From JAFGED01 sp964551295 (GTDB taxonomy: Bacteria; Chloroflexota; Anaerolineae; B4-G1): a stretch of DNA of 8,850 nt. How positions within the stretch are numbered: position 1 is the first letter of the stretch; each line of letters starts with the position of its first letter. The translations under genes were made by a program, and so were the position numbers. The notes beneath the pieces were generated by a model. It was not told where the DNA came from and did not search any database. It was given only the letters and a program-made list of their open reading frames with translations. Where the stretch lies: the NCBI GenBank assembly GCA_964551295.1, contig CAZKDJ010000171.1, positions 1 to 8,850 of the forward strand. The letters run 5' to 3'. Of the stretch, positions 1 to 6,700 are shown piece by piece.

Positions 1-41
1 GGTGGCGCTTCGCAGGAGTAGGTGGCAGGGAGTGTGTCACC

Positions 42-509
42 CTATCTCCTCCTCTCACGCTCCTTGAGCGCGCGCTCGATGTCTCGCTTGGCCGTGCGCT
101 TGGCGATGGCCGCCCGCTTGTCGTACTTGCGCTTTCCCTTGGCCAACGCGATTTCGACTTTAGCCCGTCCGTCCCTCAGGTACAGGCGGGTGGGTACGAT
201 GGTATACCCGCGTTCCGTGACCCGTCCGATGAGGCGGTTGATCTCCCGGCGATGAAGGAGCAATTTGCGCGGACGGAGCGGCTCGTGGCCATAGTAGCGC
301 CCCGAGGGGTCGTAGGGAGCGATGTGCACGTTGTTCAGCCACAGCTCTCCATCCCTGGGCTGCACGTAACCGTCGCTGAGGTTCACCTTGCCGGCGCGAA
401 TCGACTTGATCTCTGTGCCCTTGAGGACCAAGCCGGCCTCGTAAGTGTCTTCGAGGTGATAATCGCGTCCGGCCTTGCGGTTGGTGGCAACTACTTTGAT
501 ACCCGACAT
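42..509 (-). CDS. smpB: SsrA-binding protein SmpB
   Basis: SmpB is a small basic cytoplasmic protein that binds the tRNA-like part of tmRNA (SsrA) and delivers it to stalled ribosomes for trans-translation. The 155-residue product has the usual length and carries family motifs almost end to end: NRKA at residues 10-13, YEAGLVLKGTE at 23-33, SIRAG then NLSD at 36-46, HEPLRPRKLLLH at 75-86, and a basic C-terminal tail (KGKRKYDKR at 124-132, then an Arg/Lys-rich helix) of the kind that enters the mRNA channel. I chose the ATG at 509-507, which overlaps the TGA of the upstream peptidase gene by one base (TGATG). A GTG directly before it would add one residue. The overlap suggests translational coupling with the protease genes. 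No ssrA gene is visible in the window. Family assignment is secure. Confidence 0.97.
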   Translation of the reverse strand: MSGIKVVATNRKAGRDYHLEDTYEAGLVLKGTEIKSIRAGKVNLSDGYVQPRDGELWLNNVHIAPYDPSGRYYGHEPLRPRKLLLHRREINRLIGRVTERGYTIVPTRLYLRDGRAKVEIALAKGKRKYDKRAAIAKRTAKRDIERALKERERRR

Positions 510-1819
510 CACTCACCCGTGAGGAAATACTCGATAGCGCGCTCTAGCTGTGGATCCTCGTCCTCCTCCAACTCCTCGGGGTACGGCACCTCAATATCGG
601 GACTGAGTCCCTCCCCGTGGATAGGTTGGTTATCAGGGGTGAACCACATGGCGGAGGTGACGACCAGTTGGGACCCATCGCTAAGCGTGTGCACGGTTTG
701 CACGGCTCCCTTGCCGAACGTTTTCTCTCCGATCAATATGGCGCGGTCGTGATCCTGAAGCGCGCCGGCGACGATTTCCGATGCGCTGGCCGAGCCTCTG
801 TCGACCAACACCACCAGTGGGATAGCCTCCCCGATGTCACCTGCCTGGGCCTCGAACACCTGCTCGCTGCCGTCTTTCCAGCGCTGGGTGAGAATCACGC
901 CATCGTCGAGAAACACATCGCTGACCTCCAGCGCTTGATCCAGCCAACCGCCTGGATTATATCGCAGATCGAGAACGATCCCGTGCGGATTCTGGGCCAA
1001 GAGCTCCTCCAAGTCTGCCGTCAATTCGTCGCTGGCCAAAGAGCCGAATTCGCGCAACCGGATGTAGCCAATGTCGTCCTCTAGCATTTCTGCCTCAGAG
1101 ATTTCCAACTCGAAGCGGTCGCGGATGACTGTGACCTCAAAGGGCTGCTCTCCTTCGCGTTCTACGGTCAGCACGACCTCGGAGCCGGCCGGGCCGCGCA
1201 CCTTGCTGATCGCTTCGGAGAGGGAAAGGCCGACGATGGAGACGCCGTCTACGGCGATGACGCGATCCTTGGGTTGCAGCCCCGCTGCCTCTGCCGGGCT
1301 GCCCTCGAAGGGCGCTACGATGATCAGCTTTCCGTCTTCATCCAGATCCACGTACGCGCCGATACCTTCGTATTCGCCACTGTCGTCCTCGACACGTATG
1401 GCGGCCTCCTGCGGTGTGACAAAGCTCGTGAAGGGGTCGTCTACCGCGTTCAGCATTCCCCGGATGGCGGCGTAGGCCACCTCTTGCATGCTTGGCAATT
1501 CGCCATAGTAATCACGCTGGATAATCGCCCACACCTCCCAAAATATCTGGAAGGCTGCTTCATCATCGTTGCTTGGCGTGGGCAGCGGTATAGGCGTGGG
1601 CGACTCAGTAGGAGAGACCTCGTCCGTTGCAATAGGCAGCGATGTAGGAGTGGGGGGCTGAGTAAGTGGCGGGGCAACTCCTGAAAGAGACGGCAATATG
1701 TCACTTTCGCTCAGGACATAAGCCGAGCCGAAACCGGCGATAAACATGATCCCTGCCAGCACTGCCAAGACCGAGATGAAAAACAGGGCTTTGAGCACTC
1801 GTTGCGTCACAGTGTTCAT
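509..1819 (-). CDS. S41 family carboxy-terminal processing peptidase (CtpA/Prc-like)
   Basis: This is a 436-residue exported serine protease of the C-terminal processing family, which cleaves proteins near their C-termini outside the cytoplasm. Domains in order: a membrane segment at about 11-34 (signal anchor or signal peptide), a Pro/Thr/Ser-rich linker at about 49-83, a helical N-terminal part at about 86-140 (FWEVWAIIQRDYYGELPS), a PDZ domain at about 150-232, and the S41 catalytic core from about 245. By alignment with CtpB, the Ser/Lys pair should be S345 (in GSASASEI) and K370 (in TFGKG), 25 residues apart as expected, with Q374 as the assisting Gln. ATG start; a purine-rich AGAGAGGA lies upstream, overlapping the stop of the preceding paralogue 18 bases away. 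Its own stop overlaps smpB. Likely cotranscribed with both neighbours. The natural substrate is unknown. Confidence 0.95.
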   Translation of the reverse strand: MNTVTQRVLKALFFISVLAVLAGIMFIAGFGSAYVLSESDILPSLSGVAPPLTQPPTPTSLPIATDEVSPTESPTPIPLPTPSNDDEAAFQIFWEVWAIIQRDYYGELPSMQEVAYAAIRGMLNAVDDPFTSFVTPQEAAIRVEDDSGEYEGIGAYVDLDEDGKLIIVAPFEGSPAEAAGLQPKDRVIAVDGVSIVGLSLSEAISKVRGPAGSEVVLTVEREGEQPFEVTVIRDRFELEISEAEMLEDDIGYIRLREFGSLASDELTADLEELLAQNPHGIVLDLRYNPGGWLDQALEVSDVFLDDGVILTQRWKDGSEQVFEAQAGDIGEAIPLVVLVDRGSASASEIVAGALQDHDRAILIGEKTFGKGAVQTVHTLSDGSQLVVTSAMWFTPDNQPIHGEGLSPDIEVPYPEELEEDEDPQLERAIEYFLTGE

Positions 1820-1831
1820 AAATCTACATCA

Positions 1832-1839
1832 TCCTCTCT
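1832..1839 (-). promoter_or_regulatory. Shine-Dalgarno-like site overlapping the upstream stop codon
   Basis: AGAGAGGA on the minus strand lies 12 bases before the ATG of the second S41 gene. It shares two bases with the TAG stop of the first S41 gene. The spacing is longer than ideal. The overlap suits reinitiation by ribosomes finishing the upstream gene and supports cotranslation of the pair. Confidence 0.45.
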
Positions 1840-3037
1840 ACTCATTGAGTAGATACTCAATGGCGTAATCAAGTTGTGCGTCTTGCGGGCCCTCGCTTTG
1901 TGTGGCGATGACGTTGGGCGTCAAGCCGCGCCCCTCGATGCGGTTCCGGTTGGGCGTCAGCCAGATCGCCGTGGTGACGTGCAGCGACGATTCATCGGAG
2001 AGATCGTAGATCAGCTGCACGGAGCCTTTGCCGAAGGTGCGTTCCCCGATTAAGGGTGCCCGCTCGTGGTCCTGCAATGCGCCGGCGACGATCTCGGCGG
2101 CGCTGGCCGTGTTGCCGTTGATCAGGACAGCCATAGGGATATCGGGAGCGATGCCGCCCGAACGGACTGGGTAGGTCTTTTCGTCGGTGCTGCGTTTCTC
2201 TTCGATCATCACGACACCATCGCGCAGAAATTGGCTGGCGACGTCCACAGCCGGGCTGATCAGCCCGCCGTAATTATCGCGCAAGTCCAGCACCAGGCTG
2301 ACGACGCCTTTTTCTTTTAGGTCGTTAATCGCGTCTACGACCTCCTCGTCCGTCCGATCGGTGAACCCCTGGATCTGGATGTAACCAACCGAGGGAGCCT
2401 GATCGAGAGCGCGCCAGGTGACGGAGGGCACCCTGATCTCTCCGCGGGTGATGGTGAGGTCGAACGATGGGATGGGGAAGCCGCTTGCGTCCAACCGTGT
2501 CAGTGTGAGCGTCACTTGGGTTCCCTGCTCGCCGTGAAGATGGGCACGCACGTCGTCTATCGTCGTTTCAGCCGTGATTTGCTCGCCGTCCAAGGCCAGC
2601 AGGATATCTCCCTCCAGAACGCCCGCCTCCGCGGCGGGGGAGTCGGAGTAGGGGGAGAGCACCATCCGACCCTCGGCGTCGTACCAGAGGTCCACGCCGA
2701 TGCCGCCGAAGGAGCCACGCATGTGGTCGCGCTCCAACTCGCGGGGCTGCGGTTCAACAAAGACGGTATATGGATCGTCGAGCAACACCAGCATCTCGCG
2801 GATGGCTCCGTAGGTGCGCTCTTGAGCTGAGGGGAGATCGCCGAAAAAATCCTGTTCCAGAACCCGCCACGCCTCCCAGAACACGCCCAGTTGTTCCTGG
2901 AGAGTGTCGTTGGATTGCGGATTCTGCTGGCGCTGCCACAGCTGATAAGCGCCGAATCCAGCCGCATAGACTGCTGCGAGGCACAGGCCAAGCGCCAGGC
3001 AGCCCACCAGTTGAAAGACGCGACGAGAATTTGACAT
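1838..3037 (-). CDS. S41 family carboxy-terminal processing peptidase, first of a tandem pair
   Basis: A 399-residue paralogue of the following gene with the same layout but no Pro/Thr linker. It has an N-terminal export signal (basic SRR at 4-6, hydrophobic about 9-30), a helical region at about 44-98 (FWEAWRVLEQDFFGDLPS), a PDZ domain at about 107-198 (GGIGVDLWYD, then SDSPAAEAGV), and a catalytic core from about 215. Catalytic Ser is S312 in NTASAAEI, Lys is K337 in TFGKG and the assisting Gln is Q341; spacing matches the family, so the enzyme looks intact. SRRVFQL at residues 4-10 resembles a twin-arginine signal. ATG start; there is no Shine-Dalgarno, and a good extended -10 promoter lies so close that the mRNA may be nearly leaderless. 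It is the first gene of a probable three-gene operon ending with smpB. Confidence 0.95.
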   Translation of the reverse strand: MSNSRRVFQLVGCLALGLCLAAVYAAGFGAYQLWQRQQNPQSNDTLQEQLGVFWEAWRVLEQDFFGDLPSAQERTYGAIREMLVLLDDPYTVFVEPQPRELERDHMRGSFGGIGVDLWYDAEGRMVLSPYSDSPAAEAGVLEGDILLALDGEQITAETTIDDVRAHLHGEQGTQVTLTLTRLDASGFPIPSFDLTITRGEIRVPSVTWRALDQAPSVGYIQIQGFTDRTDEEVVDAINDLKEKGVVSLVLDLRDNYGGLISPAVDVASQFLRDGVVMIEEKRSTDEKTYPVRSGGIAPDIPMAVLINGNTASAAEIVAGALQDHERAPLIGERTFGKGSVQLIYDLSDESSLHVTTAIWLTPNRNRIEGRGLTPNVIATQSEGPQDAQLDYAIEYLLNE

Positions 3038-3046
3038 AGTGGCGCT

Positions 3047-3074
3047 ATTCTAGCACAAAGCAGTGGGCGAGCAA
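3047..3074 (-). promoter_or_regulatory. Extended -10 promoter for the S41 peptidase pair and smpB
   Basis: On the minus strand there is TGCTAGAAT, an extended -10 (TG-n-TAGAAT, hexamer at 3047-3052, five of six bases matching TATAAT). Sixteen bases before it is TTGCTC (3069-3074), a weak -35 with only TTG conserved. A start site 6-7 bases downstream would fall at about 3040-3041, leaving only some three or four bases before the ATG at 3037. The bases between the -10 and the ATG contain no Shine-Dalgarno. This predicts a leaderless or nearly leaderless message. Sequence match only. Confidence 0.5.
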
Positions 3075-3080
3075 GCTTGC
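3071..3080. promoter_or_regulatory. 10-bp palindrome on the -35 region, possible operator
   Basis: GCAAGCTTGC is a perfect 10-bp palindrome whose promoter-proximal half overlaps the putative -35 hexamer of the S41/smpB promoter. Its position would suit a repressor or activator site. The palindrome is seen; the binding role is inference, and a single 10-bp palindrome can arise by chance. Confidence 0.25.
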
Positions 3081-3439
3081 AGAACGATGGGGTGCAGTCA
3101 ACGGATAGGTCGCTAGATTTACATAAATTACAGATCGGCCTGAGGTGAGAACTGCCGGTTTTGATGTTTTCTGTTGTCTTTTGCTTCAGTATCGATCCCT
3201 GGGACCTCTGAGTGCTTTCGCTTTTCTTATGTCCCATGGCTTATTTTGCTACAGGGCGCCATAGATGAAGCACTTGCGAAAACGTTGATCTCTTTACTTA
3301 TGTCAAGTTGAATGGCGAAGATTCCTTTTAAGATGACATAACATATCTAGTCGGAAGTTGTTTCTAGCTACAAAATGTTTTTTGGGGCCTGTTTCTGGGA
3401 GGGCTGTATTGCTGCGGTGTAAAAGTCGCGAAGGAGAAC

Positions 3440-3682
3440 TTGCTGGAACTTGTATGCGTCGTGGAACGTAGCACGTATAGCGCATTGGTGGATGGGCACG
3501 TCTCACAGATTATCTTGCGAATGTCGATTCTCGTCTCTCAAGACTGTAACGCCCTGTCGCTTGGCGTCGTGGAGACGAAGCTTATAGAAAAACGCTCGTC
3601 CGCTCGGGAGCCTGCTGTTTGTTTATCAGATCCGGACCGTGGTATCGTCCGCTTAGAGTCTGTGGCAGATAAGGTGCACTAG
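3440..3682 (+). CDS. Doubtful small open frame, possibly a degraded gene
   Basis: This is an 80-codon plus-strand frame starting at TTG, with AAGGAG only three bases upstream. The frame stays open upstream to 3368, giving 105 codons with a hydrophobic start (VFWGLFLGGLYCC). I recognise no family or motif. It is the only plus-strand candidate not lying over a real gene, and it sits in an A+T-rich block. It could be a chance frame, a small hypothetical protein, or the remnant of a longer gene. The weak start argues against normal expression. Confidence 0.15.
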   Translation: MLELVCVVERSTYSALVDGHVSQIILRMSILVSQDCNALSLGVVETKLIEKRSSAREPAVCLSDPDRGIVRLESVADKVH

Positions 3683-3724
3683 TGTCAAGAGGCCAATGTG
3701 AATAGAACAAATGTTTCGTAATCG

Positions 3725-3737
3725 TAATATGATATTA
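3725..3737. repeat. A+T-rich palindrome just past the large gene's stop
   Basis: TAATATGATATTA is a perfect inverted repeat with 6-bp arms and a single central base. Two tandem CGTAAT units (3717-3728) run into it. It lies 10 bases beyond the stop codon of the Agl23-NHL gene. It is too A+T-rich to be a normal intrinsic terminator. Its role is unknown; a protein-binding site is possible. Confidence 0.35.
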
Positions 3738-3746
3738 TGCCAAGTG

Positions 3747-6700
3747 CTAATTGAGGGAGCTCTCTTCTTGATCGACGACGATTACCTTTACTGGTGCGGA
3801 GGATAACGTGGTTCCCTGAGGGGAAATAGCCTGCAGGGAAATCGTGTGTTCGCCCGGCTCAACCAGCTCGACGGGCAAGTGCCAAAAGCCCTGCGCGTCA
3901 GCCTCGACCGAACCGACGGACACGGCGTCGATCAAAACTTGAATTTCGACACCCGGAGAGCCTGTTCCAAGCAGCGGCACGATGCCGCCGGCAATCCCTG
4001 CACCGTCGGCCGGGTATGTGAGCGCCGGAGGACCAAGCTCTGACCGGCCGCTTCTGCCTTCCAGGTCCAGCGAGTCGAATACCAATATTCGGTTGCCGTG
4101 GGCGTCGCTGACATAGATCGTGCCATCTTCCGCCACGTCTACGCCGGTGGGCAGTGTAAAGGAGCTTTCGTCGAGACCGTATTTGCCGAAGGAGAACACA
4201 TAGTCGCCTTGTTCATCGAACACCAGCACGCGGTAGTTGGTGGGATCGGTGACGTAGACGTAGCCGTTGGCATCGACGACCAGGTAAGGCTTTTCCTCTA
4301 CCATCGACCCATCCCATCCTTCGATGGGCCACTCTCGCAAGAAAATGCCGTCACTTGTAAACACTTGCACACGGTGGTTCCACGTGTCGGCGACATACAC
4401 CTCGTTCTGGGGGCCGAGATCGATGCCCACGGGTTCATCCAGGTAGCCGGCCAAGTAGCCGGCCAACGCGCCTCCCCCACCCCACTGGCGGATGAACTGC
4501 CCATCGGGGCCGAACACCTGGATGCGCTTGTTGCCTGTGTCAGCGACATAGATCACGTCGTCAGGGCCTATGGCGATACCACGCGGGCCGTAGAAGGCAC
4601 TCTGGCCCACGTCGCCGCCTTCAGTGTATTGGCCAAAAGTACCCCAGGTAGTCAGTGGGTTGCCGTCGGCGTCCAGGTGCTGGATACGATGGTTCCAAGT
4701 ATCTGCGACATAGATCGAACCATCGGGAGCCACGTCGACGTCCCACGGCTCGGCAAAGTTCTGTGGCCAGGAGGCGATGTGGGCTCCGTCCAGGGTGAGC
4801 TTTTGAATAAGATGGTTGTTGGCATCGGCTACGTACAGAAATCCATCGGTTCCGACGGCGATGCCTCGGGGGCTGTTGAAAGGTATCGACTCTTGTCCGG
4901 TGATCACCTGCCGGGCGGTGATGTCCTGCCAGCCTGCGGCGTAAGGATCGGCCGGCACGCTGGGACCGCCGGGGTCGGGGGGCAGATCCCACACCTGCTC
5001 GGTGACGTCGCGGCGGATGTAGAGCCGGAACTGGCCCCGCAGCGGCCACTCGTCGAGCGTGTGCGTCTTGCCGGTCGCCTCGTCGTAGCGCGTGAAGTCT
5101 CGGTTGTACCAGATATCCCACAGGGCGGCCCGCATGCCGGGGTTGGTGATGGCGTATTTGATGCGATCCCAGTTGACATATTTCCTGCCGGTTTCCTCGT
5201 CCTCCTCGACAGAGAACAGGTTCCAATAGTCCTGCATGGGCCACCAGATGTAATTGTACGTCCTGTGGATGTACTCGTCGCCGAGGTAGCGCTCGACGGC
5301 TGTCCACTGGGCGCTTCCGGCGATGACGACGGGGGCGTCTAGCTGATCTCGCGTGGGGTTTTCCCCAAAGGAATAGTCAGGAGGGTAGTGACGCAATTGC
5401 CAATGGAACATTGTAGAGGCGTCAGCACCATAGGGGACGTCGATAGCATACGGACCACCGCCGTAGCGTTGTGAAATCTCCTCGATCTCTTCCATAGCTT
5501 GATGGACGCCCGGCGCGGCGTGGGCATAGACGAGGAACTCGGTCGGATAATCGCAGGTGATATAGTTGAACCGCCACGCGGTGCGGATGGTGACGAACAC
5601 GGGCACGAGCAACGCGATGAGCAGCAGGACGCGCGCCGATGTACGCCAGCCGCTGCGCCAGATGACGTATCCCAGACCTGCACCACAGGCAAGCACGCCG
5701 ATCGATGCGTTCACAAAGCGTCCGCTGGTTTGCAGCTGGGCCAAGCTGTGCCCCTGGAAGGGATTATCGCCAACTGTGCCGGTGAGCACTATAAGGGCTA
5801 TGACAAAGGGGGGCGCGAGGAGGGCGAGCAGCCAAGCCTTGCTCCGGCGCGCTCGCTGCCAGTCGATTGCCTCGAACAACCTTCCCGCCAGCCAGCCCGA
5901 GAGCACGATCATCGGTAGCGCCAGGTGAACGGTGAGCCAAGGCATCCGCTCGCCAGCGATGGAGTAACCGATCCACGACAGCGCCACCCACCACAGGATG
6001 AAGGGAACAAGGCGTCCTTGCATCGCTGGCAACTTGTTCGGGCGCTCAACCTCGGGCTGTAAGAGGGGCAAGATCAGACCGCGTATAGCCAGGTATATGG
6101 AAGCTGTGAAGGTGAGCAACAGGGGCAAGAACTCGTAGAGTGAGGTCATGATCACATAGTAATAGACGGGCTGGCTGCCGCGCTCGACCTCTTGTTGCTC
6201 CAGCCAGTAACCCAACGAGCCTGCAAACCCACTGGCGAGGCCGTAGGCGTTGGTGAGGAAGGTGGTAAAGAGAACGATATAGATAGCGTAATGGACGGCT
6301 GCGGCAATGAGCCAGCTATTTTTGTGCTTGCCATCCATTTGTCGCCGCAAGTCCCACATCAGGCCTATGGCTATTGAAATCAACAGTACCTGGATGAGGA
6401 TGGCCCCGGTGTAATAGATGGTGGGTGCGTTATAGTCCATCGCTTTCATGCCCACGAGGTTCACCAAAAGTGGAGAAAGGAACGGCAGAGTGAGAGAGCC
6501 CAAGAGGACAGTCAGGTCGAATGTTCGATTGCTGCGAAAGGCTGTCACAGCAAGCCAAGCCAAGCCCGCCAGGATGCCTCCGACGAAAGGTAGAACCGTT
6601 AGCAGGAAGCGTGTGTCTATCGGGATGCCGAAAATGTAGGTGCCCCCATTTGGCCAGGCAAACTCTTGGAGTGATTGTTGCGTGCATTCCCAGCGGTTTG

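Larger units (their letters stand above)
3053..3746. other. Intergenic block of about 700 bases, no recognised gene
   Basis: This is the only long stretch without a supported gene. It is visibly A+T-richer than its surroundings: I count 25 and 22 G+C in the 60-base lines starting at 3121 and 3301, against 42 in the line at 4441. I found no tRNA, no intact transposase, no terminal inverted repeats and no convincing terminator for the large gene. It does contain the peptidase promoter at its low-coordinate end, one plus-strand open frame (3368-3682) of unknown status, an imperfect direct repeat (3456-3480 and 3564-3587), a nested inverted repeat (3532-3577), and an A+T palindrome at 3725-3737 near the large gene's stop. 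A decayed mobile element or degraded gene is possible but not shown. Confidence 0.6.

Noticed and set aside
1..41. Possible ssrA (tmRNA) start or other RNA just downstream of smpB
   Set aside because: The 41 bases show no tRNA-like arm or recognisable tmRNA end, and the window stops there.
2999..3007. A lipobox-like LVGC at residues 10-13 of the first S41 protein
   Set aside because: The hydrophobic stretch before the Cys is far too short and hydrophobicity continues past it, unlike a lipoprotein signal peptide.
3133..3160. Plus-strand CGGC/GCCG hairpin followed by T-runs
   Set aside because: The stem needs wobble pairs to exceed four base pairs, and no plus-strand gene lies upstream to be terminated.
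2557..3237. A 226-codon minus-strand frame overlapping the first S41 gene and running upstream of it
   Set aside because: It lies out of frame over an intact S41 protein with catalytic residues and PDZ motifs. Its product is low-complexity Arg/Ser/Pro-rich with no family resemblance.
3301..3306. Perfect TTGACA on the minus strand (another at 3683-3688)
   Set aside because: Neither has a -10-like hexamer at 16-18 bases, so they are not supported as promoters.
3588..3611. Minus-strand GAGCG followed by five T, a possible intrinsic terminator for the large gene
   Set aside because: The best stem is only four base pairs (GCTC/GAGC) and it lies about 140 bases past the stop codon.
4098..5342. 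A 414-codon plus-strand open frame opposite the NHL and soluble part of the large gene
   Set aside because: The opposite strand is clearly coding with six regular NHL signatures. The frame encodes no recognisable motif and is explained by G+C-rich codon bias of the true gene.
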